64,000 nt of DNA from Rhodocollybia butyracea (lineage: Eukaryota > Basidiomycota > Agaricomycetes > Agaricales > Omphalotaceae). The translations under genes and the position numbers were made by a program. The notes under the pieces were generated by a model that worked only from the letters and a program-made list of their open reading frames with translations, did no database searches and had not been told where the DNA came from. Positions 1 through 11,481 of the stretch are shown in pieces (position 1 is the stretch's first letter; each line of letters starts with the position of its first letter). Location: assembly GCA_015501585.1 (NCBI GenBank), contig JADNRY010000006.1:682001-746000 (forward strand). The letters run 5' to 3'.

Positions 1-962
1 ATTCAAGTCCTGACGTGCTCGTTCTTCTTGCCGTGCCTGCACTTCAGTCAGTGTACCTCCAGCCACCACTTGTGCACGAGACTTTAATGCTTCCAGCTCT
101 TTCAACACTCGTTCTTCTTTCGTCTCGATATTGCTAGCCGATGAAAGATCAAGATTCAGTGCAACACGTTCTGTATCCTTCATAACGTCGTCAACAGCCT
201 GAGCACCCAGCACTACGCCTGATGCAACGGTACGTGCTTGGTCAGAGGCACGGGCTGCACTTTCGCTCAAGTGTTGTGCGGTTGTTGCGACAGTTTCGAC
301 TTGTTCTGTGAAGCCTTCAACCTTTTCAATGGCTCGAAGAAGAGATTGCTGAAAGTACTGCCGTGTTAGAAGTAAAAGATTACTCAGGAGTATACGAAGG
401 GCACTCGAGGTGAAGAAAAACGTTAAAAGGGTAAAAAGTGATGAGAGAAAAAGTGAGATGTCTGGTAGAAGCTCAGACAGGACATGAGTAGACAGGTCCA
501 ATGGCTCAAGGGCAATCAGTTCCTCTTCTAAGGCTGGTGAAGGAAGAGAAGCGAGGACTTGTACATCATGTATAATATGTTGGAGCTTGTCGTCATCTAG
601 ACAAAGGAGAATATTAGCTAGCTAATCAGGATATCCTTAAGATACTTACAATTTTTCTCCTGGCCAAAGATCACAACCGTCCCTAGCAACTTCCTCAGGT
701 CACGCACAACTTGACGGCCTGCTGGGCTGAGCTCTCCTTCTCCATCGCTTTCCAACAGCTTTGACCGTAGCGCAGCCTTAATAAGCCTGTTGACCTGGTC
801 CTGCGAAGGGAGCTTACCGGTCCTCAGCGCAGAAAGGACATGTACAAGCTTTTTGGAGAGATATCTCAGTCTTCCTTGTCGAAATTGATCGCCTTCTGCA
901 CGCAAGTTCTCTTCGTCCGAGACTTTATCGGAGCGACTGGGAGCAGAGGGGCAGATTCCCAT
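1..962 (-). CDS. HAM1-like protein, N-terminal part (partial)
   Basis: The two visible exons are 962-650 and 596-1, and the gene continues beyond the left edge. The intron 649-597 has a GTAAGT donor and a CTAG acceptor and is in phase. The protein has the region typical of fungal HAM1-like (hyphal anastomosis) proteins: a charged start with a DEEN motif, then KLVHVLSALRTGKLPSQDQ, then ELSPAGRQVVRDLRKL. A hydrophobic stretch (about 310-470 on the DNA) and a long coiled-coil rich in Ala/Glu/Arg follow. Members are large lipid-droplet/endosome-type membrane-associated proteins of poorly known mechanism. The start is uncertain: ATG at 962 is the first in-frame ATG, but an upstream exon is possible because family members often begin with a short Cys-rich segment that is not seen here. 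Confidence 0.7.
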
Positions 963-3322
963 AAGATAATATCTGACCTGGATGGTCAAAAAGTTGGTAT
1001 GAAGGAGAAATGGGGCATATGACGTATACCGTGCATCATCGCCACACTGAAGTCAAAGCGTGCGATACGGAACTTAAGCGCTCAGCTTCAGTAACACTCA
1101 GTGGGTAAGTTTGGGTGCTATCACTACGAGGTTCAAAATGCATCCAAACAAGACGTCTTTGAGCTGCACACCAGAGAAGGACACAACCCAGGCGCGCGCT
1201 TGTTGCAGGTAATGATCCCAGATATAAAGCGCCTTTGGGGGCCAAGAGCTCCGAAGTTGTACTAAATATCTTCTGAAAGTCCCACCACTTGAGCACTTGA
1301 GCACTTTTTGTGACGACTCAAGCTATTGATCATACACTAACGGGCGGCAGTACCTTAGAATATCATGGCCACGACTTGTTACTGACAATGTGGTCTAAAT
1401 ACAAGGCCATGATCAAAAAGTTTGGCAGTGGGCTGAATCCTTCAAGTTCTGGGACCAATCGCCAGCGGTGGGAAGGCACTCGAGGCCTCCGCGTTCATTT
1501 AGTATTCCGAAGCCGAAGCCCCTTTATGCCGCTATGCGTACCGCCACTGTCCATTCTCGATGCATAGGAGCACATGAAGTAATCAAGGTCAAAAGGCTCA
1601 AAATATCATGGCTTGACACGACTCTTACTAGACCGGAACGCATCGTGCCTCGTGATCCCGATGCAGTGATATACTCACTGCACATAACAACAGGCTTCGG
1701 TCGAATAGAAGAACCGTGGCCATTGTCTCGGAAGTTCGTACAATATGGGTTTTGCTTCTTGGGATCGGAGAACGCAGTTTCAATTCCCCTGTCCAGATAA
1801 TTCAATAATATCCTCGCCGAGGGCATATGTAAGGGACCATATTTTCTTTTGATGATGATGCCTTCGATGTTTCGTCTAGCCTGTTAGTTTACCTCCCGCA
1901 TTCATTGGGAGCTACCTAGTGACTCGACGTTGCTGCTGCCCTCTTCTCGTGGCTCGCAAGCAAATTCATTCTCCAAATCCCTCAGGAGCTCGATTCCGGA
2001 AAACTACTTGTCACTGATGTGGTTTGGTCGCTTTCGAGGATCGAATTCACGGCTGCGGCGTTGCAAGCTGTCCAGGGCAGACGAAGGATTTGTGTGAAGT
2101 AGTCGCACGGTGTGCTGAAGTATCCCGCGTTCTTGATAAACCACTATTGTAGGTGACGATGCACGAATTTTGGTCGACTTTTGGCCGACTATCGCAAATA
2201 CAAAAATGATAACCACGCAAAGCCATCCTTGTTTGAGAGAAAAGGCTGTATTTTGGCATAGCCTGTAAAGTGTATGCAATATGGGAGTATATACAGGCTG
2301 AAATTTTACATATGCATCTTGTGGTGCGTCCACCCAACACATCTTGATCATCTTTTAAGCAGGAACCCAGCAGACTTGTTTGCCTTGCTGTTTCGTCAAG
2401 TCATCAATAACCTATTGAATTGGTAAGCCTGGTAAAGTTTGGAATAGACCAACAACAACTTTTCATTTGATGAACGATGTGAAAAAACGATGTATTGAAA
2501 TAATCATATACAGCAACACACCATGTAAACCACAAACGCTCAAACTCCATCCACAGATCTCAAAAACAGACAAGTCACCGCAAAGGTGTTGACAAAGCAG
2601 CGGTATCGGCATTCGGGTCACGGCTTGTTGGTCTTCGTCCATACTCTTCACTCGACAACGCTAAACATAATCCACTCGCATTTTCTGGCTTCAAACAGCT
2701 CCGGAAATGTGTGTGCAATGATCCCAGTCCAATTCATTGTTCTGTCGTTCTAGTGTTCATTCCATCGACAGGCGCTAGAATAAACTTTCTTTCCTTCTTC
2801 GTGCCGTAAGAAGTCGAATTGTAATTGCAACAGCAGTGAACTGCATCTGATACAGCGCTTCATTTAATTGCTATTGCCATTTTCCATCCATTTCCTATTG
2901 TTCTTGGTATGGTTTTCCTCAGCAGTGAGTAGTAGTACCACCACCGTGTGTGTTCGTACCGTGTTTCACGTACGCGATTGTTCAAGCGCTCGGGTGTACT
3001 TGTTACTTGCGATTGCACAAAAAAACGAGAAGAGAGGGAGAAGGAAGATGAGGATGGAGGGAGAAACATCGAAAGCAAACGATAACTAGAACAAAACTTG
3101 AGAGACGACGACAGACGACGAAAACTTGACAACTTGTTTTGGAGAGAAAGAGTTTGGAGACTATTGAAGAGCGTTCCAGTCTTCTTTTGTAAGATATGTG
3201 TAAATAACTTGAGAGACGAAGAAACGGTTCCGCGATAAAACCACCCTTGGAATTGAAACCTTTTTGTTCCGTTCTCGTCCGTTGCCATTGGCTGGAAAGA
3301 CCTCAACCTACTAGGAATTTTT
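963..3322. other. Intergenic stretch, no gene recognised
   Basis: About 2.4 kb between the 5' end of the HAM1-like gene and the 3' end of the Tra2-like gene. Open frames on both strands are short and lack family motifs or consistent splice signals. The right part (about 2870-3322) probably contains the 3' UTR of the Tra2-like gene. Confidence 0.5.
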
Positions 3323-4391
3323 CTACCAACGAGCATCGACTGGAGGAGGAGCCGCGTCGTAGTCCCTGGTGCTGGTACGGGCAGGAGTAGGACTGCTACC
3401 ACGAGGAGGGCTGCGAGAGTAACTCCTACGGCGCCTATACTCGGGAGAGTATCTCCCCCTGGATGGCGGAGGACTACGACGCTCACGCCAATCGCGAGTG
3501 TCCCTTCCGTAGTGATCACGATCGCGATCTCTTCTGTCTCTGTCGCCACTACCCCGATACTCGCCGCGAGACTCACGATAGTATTCTCGGTCGCCACCGC
3601 GGTCCCGGTCGTACCGAGAGTCCCGAGCTGCGCGTCGATGGCCCATGTATTCCCCTGGAGTCGGGGCATGAGGACGGTCGGTGACTGAGTAGTCCACACG
3701 GATGCGTCGGCCATTGAGATCCTGCTGAGTGAATAAGCCCGGGGTAGAAAGAAAGATAATGGCAAAAGCGCTCACAACTCCGTTCAGTTCCTGGATGCAA
3801 CGAGTTGCATCTTCGACTGTAGCCATCCTGATGAAACCAAAGCCTCGAGAACGGTCGGACTGCGAGGAATGTCAGAACAAAGAAAGAAAAAAAAGAACAA
3901 AGGATTTGCGGTCCGACACGTACACGTTGATCATAAACGATTGTAACCTTTTCAACCCGACCAAAGCGACTAAATTCTTCATCTAAGTCTCGTTCTTGTG
4001 TACGAATACTCAAGCCAAATACTCCAAGGACACTTGACGGGTTAGGGGCCTAAAGTACTAGTAAAAGAATAGAATTTGCACAGCTTTTGTTAAAACATAC
4101 GATTGGAGCATGAGCTGGTCTTCTGGGCGCAGCTGCAGTGCCAGCAGGAGCCGCTGGCGCTGGAGCAGGAGACCTTCTTCGATAAGGGCTTCTGTAGCCA
4201 TTTTCCCGAGGAGGACTTCTGGACCTTGAACGACCTCGGGGAGGAAGATCAGCTGGAGGACCAGGCGGAGGAGCTGGGTCATTGTAATCTTGTGAATAAG
4301 GGTCTGGAGGAAGACTGGGGTTTTCTCCGTACTGTAAAGAAAAAAGTTTAGAAAAACGGAAGTAGAGCACTTGAACAAAAAGACGTACCAT
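3323..4391 (-). CDS. Transformer-2-like RRM/SR splicing factor
   Basis: Five coding exons: 4391-4389, 4331-4101, 4049-3924, 3859-3776, 3724-3323 (281 aa). The first coding exon is only the ATG. Residues 1-78 are Pro-rich with an RS patch (GRSRSRSPPRENGYRSPYRR). One RRM follows: RNP2-like LGVFGLSIRT, and RNP1 SRGFGFIRM, which is split by intron 3 just upstream. The RRM ends in LNGRRIRVDYS, the segment that distinguishes Tra2 proteins. The C-terminal third is rich in DRD/RDR and RS repeats (YRRRRSYSRSPPRGS). By family it binds purine-rich exonic enhancers and promotes splice-site choice in the nucleus. It is divergent from RPL18 (317 bp between start codons). Exon 5 could begin 3 nt later (tandem CAGCAG acceptor), adding or dropping one Gln. 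Confidence 0.88.
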
Positions 4392-4708
4392 GGTGGTGGT
4401 TTGAGATTACGAGTTGTTTATCACTGTTTGCGCAGCTGATGGGACTTGTAGAGAGAGAAATTTCACCGGTGGGAATCTAGATTTTTTGAGTCAAGAATTA
4501 GGGTATGCAATGCCCGATGAATATGCTAGAGTGTGTGTTATGGATACCAACTTGAAAGCGGTCTTGCAGATGGGACAAAGCTTTACTCAGCTCCATCTGC
4601 GCACATGATGCCGTGGGACAACTGCACAGTTCTTTTCATGTGACCGTGTGACAATACGACTGGGTACCATCGCTCACTGACCTTTATTTTTCTAGCTGCA
4701 ACATCAAG
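4392..4708. promoter_or_regulatory. Shared divergent promoter, Tra2-like / RPL18
   Basis: 317 bp between two start codons on opposite strands. A pyrimidine-rich tract (TTTATTTTTCTAG) lies just upstream of the RPL18 ATG, as is common for ribosomal protein genes. No other site was recognised. Confidence 0.5.
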
Positions 4709-5522
4709 ATGGTGAGCTGGTCGTTATTTCAAGGTAGATGCGAGGAACTCATACAGCTCGGATAGGGTATCGATCTTTCTGCCCACCACGTCAAGAAAGG
4801 ACACCGTACTGCGCCAAAGAGCGAGGACCCGTATCTTCTTTTGCTTGTCAAAGTGTGTATTATATTGCAGATTCTACGCTTGTTCTGACCTACTTTTTCT
4901 TAGCTCTACCGCTTCCTGGCTCGCCGGTCGGATGCCAAATTTAACAAGGTTGAAAAGTTGTAATATTCTCGAACGAAATATTGACTTTATGCAGGTCATC
5001 CTCCACCGTCTTTTCCTCTCTAAAATCAACCGCCCACCGATTTCCCTCTCCCGTATTGCCCGCGAGACTGCCAACACCCCTGATCTTTCGTCTAAAATCA
5101 TTGTCCAAGTTGGCACCGTCACCGATGACATTCGTCTGACCGAGGTTCCTAAACTCACCATCGCAGCTTTGCGTTTCACCCAATCCGCCAAAGAGCGGAT
5201 TCTTAACGCTGGTGGTGAAATCCTCACTCTTGACCAACTTGCCCTACGTGCACCAACTGGTTCTAACACGGTTCTGCTTCGTGGACAGAGGAGCACTCGG
5301 GAGGCTGTCAAGCACTTTGGCATGGGTAAATTTCGGGTTTGTTTGCAGCTTTGCTTTCAGTATTCTAATTGATTTTCCAGGCCCTCACAAGCACAAGAAG
5401 CCTTATACGATCTCCAAGGGCCGCAAAGTAAGTAGCTTCTTTATTTCATGGTCCGCTTTCTTATTCCTTTTCAGTTCGAGCAAGCTCGTGGTCGCCGAAA
5501 GTCGCGTGGTTTCAAGGTCTAA
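4709..5522 (+). CDS. RPL18: 60S ribosomal protein L18 (eL18)
   Basis: Six coding exons: 4709-4711, 4766-4852, 4904-4948, 4995-5325, 5381-5427, 5475-5522. They give 186 aa, the usual eL18 length. Hallmark segments are [19 protein letters not shown] near the N-terminus, [35 protein letters not shown], and the basic C-terminus [10 protein letters not shown]. eL18 is a structural protein of the large ribosomal subunit. The first coding exon contains only the ATG; five introns in 814 bp is dense even for a basidiomycete. The next gene in the same direction starts 380 bp downstream. Confidence 0.97.
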
Positions 5523-5774
5523 GGGACCTGATAAAAATGACCTACATCCAGAGCTGGTCAAGATGGGGCAGGAGATGGAGTCGATTTTACTATGCAAATA
5601 TTCTATGTACCTATCTTACGCAGTATGCTATGACCACTCTTGTATGGCAGCTGGATGTCAGTGAATGTCCAATGTTGGCATATATGTATGTCCAGTTAAG
5701 AGTTAGTTTTGTTTGTTCGAAATAAGTGAGCTGTGGCCTGGTGCTACAATGCTAGCCTAAATATGCATGGCTCG

Positions 5775-5786
5775 CACGTGCACGTG
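5775..5786. promoter_or_regulatory. Tandem CACGTG E-boxes upstream of the MBOAT gene
   Basis: Two abutting CACGTG palindromes (CACGTGCACGTG) end 116 bp before the ATG at 5903. CACGTG is the core of bHLH factor sites. The second copy reads CACGTGAAAA, close to the yeast inositol/choline element CATGTGAAAT. That a bHLH regulator controls this lipid gene is inference. Confidence 0.4.
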
Positions 5787-5902
5787 AAAAAGCCCCCAAG
5801 TTACGTCCCCAAATTTTCATTCTTCCTTCTTTCATCCAAACAAGTCGTCAAAGACGCGAGTCACCAACACTCTAGTCTTTGTGTGCTCCGTTTTTCGCCT
5901 TT

Positions 5903-7909
5903 ATGGACGCGTTATTCGTGCCTCTAGCGGGCGCTGTAGGAGCATCCGTGGACCAGGTTAAGGTATGTGCACTTGTCCTTTTATTGAGTTTGATATAAAA
6001 TACACGTTGAGTTTAACTGACTTGCTTCCCTCTTTCCTCATTTTCCTTTCTTTCCATCATTCCAAAACCCTAGCTCATCTCATGCCTTTTGGTCGCTTAT
6101 CCCCTTGGAAGCGTATTTGTCCGTATCCCAGTAGGAAAACCCGGCTTAAAGCACCTTTTCAACATAGCCGTCTCCTTGTTTTTCTTTTTCCCAATGTTGG
6201 GGATGTATTCAGGGTTTCTGCAACTGTTGGGTGATATCCTGATCACGTATTTCACTGCAAAGTTTAGTTCCAAGAGTAAAGTTATGCCGTGGTTTATTTT
6301 TGTGTAAGTTCGCTTGAATCTAGTCTTTCCTTCGACTAAACTTCTCTTTGTTTGTAGGTTCATCTTGGGACACTTGATGTTCAAGTACGTGGCATCCCTC
6401 GATTCGATTAGCCAAGATTAATAAATATTACTTTCCTCCTTGTTTACAGCCATATTATTCGTGTCATCTACTCACTAAGTTATGAAACGATCGAAGTCAC
6501 TGGACCTCAGATGGTACTTACTATGAAACTCACGACGTTTGCTTGGAATGTATGGGATGGACGCAGGGATGAAAAGGTATGTGCGGTATAATGTATGCTG
6601 AACTCAAATATACTAATTATGTGCATGCCTTAGGAACTGGACAAATGGCAGTTAGAAAAATCCGTTCGGGAGTTTCCTTCTTTACTCGAGTTTCTCGGAT
6701 ATGCGTATGTCCACTTCAGATCCCATCCCACTCATTTACTGACTCATTCTTCCAGACTCTACTTTCCCGGAGTGCTAGTCGGTCCTTCTCTTGAATTCGC
6801 TGACTACATGAACCTCGTCCACGAAAGGACCTTCACTACTCCCGGTTCCCAAGGCAAAGAAGGCGGTCGTCGTCTCCCAGCCGGACGCAAACGCGTCGGC
6901 TACCGCAAGTTTGTCACCGGTCTCGCGTTCTTAGGCGCGTTTATAGTCTTCGGAGGTTCGAATAACTTTTCGGTTATGGCTACTCCATGGTTTGCTGAGC
7001 AGTCTTGGGGAAAGAGGTTAGATTTTCTACTCGCTTGTCCTATGTGGTTTGCATAATCAACTTCGCTCCAGAGTCCTCCTTGCCCAATTCTACGGGACTT
7101 GCGAACGCACTAAATACTACGCCATCTGGACACTCACCGAAGGCGCCAGCATCCTCACCGGCTATGGCTTCACCGGTTTCACTCCCACTGGCCAATCAAC
7201 CTGGAACGGCGCCGCCAACGTCATTCCCATTGTTATCGAGTTCCCCAGCAACTTCAAGGTCCTCCTCGATTCGTGGAACATGAAGGCCAACGTTTGGCTT
7301 CGAGAATGTGTATACAAGCGCGTTACACCGAAAGGGCAGAAACCTGGGTTCTGGAGTAGTATGTTAACGTTTGCGACTAGTGCCTTTTGGGTGGGTTTCA
7401 AATCTTGGCTTTGACCTTATGCTGATATTGCGACTTGTGTTGTGTAGCACGGCGCCCAAATAGGATATTACCTCACCTTCCTCATGGGAGGCTTCATCAC
7501 CAGCGCGGCCCGTCTTGCGCGTGTAAACTTCCGCCCCTTCTTCCTTCCCCCGGAAGGCCAGCCCCCCACCGCTACCAAACGCCTCTACGACCTCACCACC
7601 GCCATCGTCTCTCTCCTTGTCCTCAACTATACTGCGGCCCCATTCATGCTTCTTACATGGAAAGATTCAATCGCTGGATGGTCAGTCTTGGGCTGGTACG
7701 GGCATATCGTTATTATAGGGTCATTGGTGTTCTTTTATGCCGGTGGGAGTAAGATTTGTAGAGGATTGCAGGTGAAAATGGGGATCGTTGGCGCGGGGAA
7801 GGGGAGTGGGAGTAAAAAGTTTGGAGCTGGTACGCAGACGCCTGTGGCGGAGAAGAGCGGATTTCAGGTCCCACCTTCCCTTGATAGGGTTGTTCCTCCA
7901 CCTATTTAG
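5903..7909 (+). CDS. ALE1: MBOAT lysophospholipid acyltransferase (Ale1/LPCAT type)
   Basis: Eight exons: 5903-5962, 6074-6303, 6358-6384, 6450-6576, 6634-6704, 6756-7016, 7072-7390, 7448-7909 (518 aa). It is a polytopic membrane protein of the MBOAT family. The catalytic His lies in TSAFWHGAQIGYYLTF, right at the exon 7/8 junction. The conserved ALYFPGVLVGPSLEFADYM segment (MBOAT Asn/Asp region) and WNVWDGR are also present. By family it acylates lysophospholipids at sn-2 in the ER, remodelling phosphatidylcholine, -ethanolamine and -serine (Lands cycle). The C-terminal tail is Gly/Ser/Lys-rich and hydrophilic. Two adjacent E-boxes stand about 120 bp upstream. The ATG chosen is followed by a hydrophobic first helix; no earlier in-frame ATG fits. 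Confidence 0.93.
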
Positions 7910-9089
7910 GTCACTCTTCCTCCGTACCGTTCGCGGTCTCCCGGATCGGCGATCAAGCAAAGTATTGGAGTTGGAAAGAAGGTGTCAAAATTTTTACCAA
8001 TAGCCTGTGGTTGGTAAAGGCTGGTGCTAATCCATTCGCGTGACATAGTTCACTAATCGTATGTTACCTGATAATGTCTTTTTTTTTTTTTTTTGGTGCG
8101 AATAGTAGATCGCGATAGAACCTTACACTAGTGATTCTCACTCCATGCACATATTAGTAGAAGATAAGTAGAAGATCCCTCTTGGTATTGTTTTTTTCTT
8201 GGTGAGGTTTGCTATTCTGGACGCGTAAATCGTAAATTTCATGTCCGCAGACTTCGGAGACTTATTTTTTGAACCCTAAGACATGAATACTTGGCTTTAG
8301 TGGAAGGTTTTAGCTGGGGAATCGCAGGCCCCAGGAAAATAATTCGTTTTTATAGCCAATATATTAGCTATTGGGAGCGATCTACCTTCCCCTCGAGGAT
8401 CGAGATTGCTGCTTGGCTCCCGGCCCTTAGAGGGCAGAGTATCAATACTACTACTATCCGTGCAGAAAGTGCACGGGCTCTGAAAGACAGAGACGCATCT
8501 GCTCTTCGAGAATGTAACCACATATACATATATGTGCAGGTGAAATCAGAAACGAAAGAAAAAAAAAGAACACATCACGGTGAGACTCAAGAACATGCAC
8601 CGCTGAGCGTCCCATGTCCAAGGAATCACCGGGCCCAAATAAACCGCTTGTAGAAGTCAGATCCCCGACTCTGACCGAAGGGAAGAGAGGGTCTTGTGAA
8701 CCTTGTTTCTTATCTGATCCTTCAGATTTCTGCTATGACGCAATACTTCGCACACTGATTGGATGATGCTCTTTGGCGATAACGTTTTCACAGGTTTCGA
8801 CCACTACAACTGTATCGCCGTACGTATCAGCTTTCAGCACCATATCCACTTCTGCCGCCGTATCTTGTTTCTAGGACCACTTTTACCATTACACTTCCGC
8901 TGCCACATCTTGTTTCTAGGACCACTTTTACTGTTACCTCTGCCACCATATCTTGTTTCTAGGATCACTTTTGCTGTTATGAATGCTATGTATACAGTAC
9001 AGTACGAGAGATTTTTCTCAGTGAAAAGACGATCCTGGGCCATCATACCAATGCTGTTGAATTCGCTTCCTTTTTCTATGTTTACAGTG
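7910..9089. other. Intergenic region left of the retrotransposon
   Basis: No gene recognised. It contains a T-tract near 8084-8096 and a three-unit minisatellite near 8853-8980. Short open frames show no family motif. Confidence 0.5.
8853..8980. repeat. Minisatellite, three 40-48-bp units
   Basis: Three consecutive units share the core ATCTTGTTTCTAGGA, followed by CACTTTT. They start near 8853, 8901 and 8941. The units differ by a few substitutions, and the first is longer by about 8 bp. Confidence 0.75.
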
Positions 9090-9094
9090 CTTCC
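9090..9094. repeat. Target-site duplication, left copy
   Basis: CTTCC directly before the left LTR; the same five bases follow the right LTR at 15446-15450. Five-bp duplications are standard for LTR retrotransposon integration. Confidence 0.9.
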
Positions 9095-9726
9095 TGTAAG
9101 GTATTGAACAACCTAGCACATCTCCTGGTCATATTAAAATCATAACTATTATTACTTGGCACTCAAAATGACTCGGAATGACTAGACCTGCTGATCATGT
9201 GACTATGACTTGCCGGAACATGCGGGTATATTCAAATGAGTTACATTGAGTCATTGAGGCTGTACTTATTTAGAATGGCTTACTCATGCAAACCATGGTT
9301 TGCCTTGAGGCTAACACATGTACTATATATTTAATTACTTAATGATTTCCCATGTAAAAGACTATAAAAGGGGGGGAATTACCCATACACCCTTTTTCTT
9401 TAGTCTCTATATTTTGTAACCCAGTACCTACAAGAATTACACTTGTTATCTCGATTCTTTGTGTGAACAACACCTGAGGAATTATCTACTGAGTGAATAC
9501 AGCAAGACTCACTTTAATATCAAGGATATTGAAGGTACGTATTCCCGACGCTTATTGTCACCAATACCCGTATAGTGCACACCAACTCTATACAAAGATA
9601 CCCCCAAAACACCGTAACATTTAGGTTCTTGTAAGCATTATCTACCGAGCAGCCCCCGAATCTGTTAGATCGGAAGTATTAGCTAAATACGACTGGTTAA
9701 CAAGCCTCTTTGTTCGAGACTTGACA
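9095..9726 (+). repeat. 5' LTR
   Basis: 632 bp, begins TGTAAGG and ends TTGACA. It contains a TATA box (TATAAAAG, 9363-9370), a predicted start of transcription near 9398, and AP-1/Gcn4-like heptamers in U3 (TGACTCG at 9169, TGAGTCA at 9247). Confidence 0.95.
9363..9370 (+). promoter_or_regulatory. TATA box of the LTR promoter
   Basis: TATAAAAG followed by a G-run, 28-35 bp before the pyrimidine-rich stretch (9391-9401) where the RNA should begin. The same sequence occurs in the right LTR. Confidence 0.7.
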
Positions 9727-9727
9727 T

Positions 9728-9743
9728 AATATAGAGACTAAAG
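9728..9743 (+). promoter_or_regulatory. Self-priming primer-binding site
   Basis: The 16 bases AATATAGAGACTAAAG begin one base after the LTR end. They are the exact reverse complement of 9398-9413, at the predicted 5' end of the element RNA. The complementarity stops on both sides. The orientation places the 3' end of the RNA-derived primer against U5, as in Tf1/sushi elements. There is no TGG start as expected for a tRNA primer site. Confidence 0.75.
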
Positions 9744-9756
9744 CTGTGACTAGAAA

Positions 9757-11476
9757 ATGTCTACTAGAACTGTTACTGGTGCAAGTACTACTAACGAGCG
9801 AAATACCACAGATACCCAAGCTTCTTTTTACACTCGTACCCCTGGTTCAAATCGTCTTATGGCAAATGATAGTAATTCTATTAACAATTCTAACCAAGCA
9901 CCCAGTCAACCTTCTTTTCCAGAGGGAGGAAGAACACTAGGTGCTATGCCCGGTAATGTATACCCAAATACTCCGTCACATGTTCCAAGACGTCCCGCAT
10001 CTACCCCTGTGGCTCGTCCTAATAATCCAATGCAGTCTAATTGGACACCTTCACCTGTGAGACCAACAACTAACTTGGCAACTGAGGGATGGCATTATGC
10101 TAGCGCTCATGGTCCAAGATCACCGTTGGATATGGGTCCAAGTAGATTGGATAGATTGACAGAAGAGTTGGAAGGGTATGGTGAGCTACCAGAGCACAGC
10201 GGTAGCCCAAATTTATTTTATCGCACATCAGCTGAACAACAGTCAGTGACTCCGTTACCAATTCGAACAGGAGACTCAGAACATTTTCCGTCTCTTAACT
10301 CACTAGTGGGACCCACTATGAGGAGGCAGGAAACTCCGGAAACTCCTTCAAACCGATTCACACGGTATCGCGATCAGTTTAGAGCTATTGTGGGCGAAAG
10401 TCCATTAAGAACACCACACCCACAAGTAACTAACAGAGAAAATATACCCCAAGTTTTAACGGTACCATCAACAGAACCTGCTACAGTAATTGGACCGTCG
10501 ATTTTAACTCAACCTGCTCCTACGCATGCAATGCAAGGGAATAGTTGGACAAATTATCAGACACCTCCACCAAATTACCATAGAAGGGCATCTGTACAGA
10601 GTAGTGACCAAGTTGAAATTACACGGGTTCATTGAGATCAGTTAGTTGCTTTAGGGGAAAGTTGTAGGGAATTACTTCATCGAATCGGAATATCATCACA
10701 GAATGGTGACGATTCAGTAGAAGGGTAGATCCGTAGATTTTTATTAATCACCACTGCAAATCCCAACAACTTAGACTCTGAAGTTGCATTAGCATTAGAA
10801 AGGAGGGGAATTAGGGATGAGGTTATAAGACTTACGGAATATGCTAACCGCCCTGAATTACGAGGGTTTTATGAGCTACCAGGTAGCCCAAGGACAAATT
10901 CTCATTCTAGTTCCGGGGGTAGCCGTTCACAACAGGTTCAACCTGTACTAAATCCCCCCCTATCTGAGCAACCTAGGTCAGAGTCTGTAAGTACAGGAAT
11001 TGACGAGATAGTATATCCTATAATAAGGAGAAGTACTGGATCTGATTCGGTACGTACAGCAGTAAGTGAAATTTTAGGTACCTATTTCGGAAATCCGGAT
11101 CGTGTACATCAATCCGCAGAAAATCTTGAATCCGTACAATTAGCGGTAAGTGATATTCTCGAATCATACTTGGCAAACCCAGACTGCAGATTCCCGGCGC
11201 ACACTGTCACTTTTTTCAGATTCTTCTATGCACTCAAATGATAGGAGAACTGAGAATAGGGAATCTAGGGAAGTAGTTGTAGTGGAACCTCAGAATAGAA
11301 GAGTACTAGGGACCCAAAACACAAGTGGAATAGGAAGGGGCAGGAATGTAGCTGCTCACTTCCCAACCCCATTTAATAGGGCTCCTATAGTAATATCTTC
11401 TGACTCCATGACATCTCACTCCACTGGGGAACCATTTAGTTCTCACTCAAATTCAATTATTGGACCATCACAAGGG
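9757..11476 (+). pseudogene. Upstream gag reading frame, interrupted
   Basis: An ATG at 9757 opens a 292-codon frame ending in TGA at 10633-10635. The same frame continues as convincing coding sequence past this TGA and a second stop (TAG, 10726-10728) to about 11190. Coding-like sequence then shifts to another frame (about 11190-11476, ending TAA 11477-11479), while the gag ORF at 11482 is back in the first frame. Content is low-complexity, rich in Ser, Asn, Pro, Thr and Arg, with two related segments ending AVSEILGTYFGNPD and AVSDILESYLANPD. Both stops could derive from a C-to-T change (CGA to TGA, CAG to TAG). It could instead be translated as separate short ORFs; I have no evidence for readthrough. 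Confidence 0.6.
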
Positions 11477-11481
11477 TAAGT

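Noticed and set aside
2860..3765. 301-codon frame on the minus strand
   Set aside because: It is an alternative frame of the Tra2-like RS-rich exon and its 3' flank; the repetitive RS codons keep other frames open. The spliced RRM model explains the locus.
8290..8653. Possible gene on either strand
   Set aside because: No splice-consistent extension, no motif, composition not coding-like.
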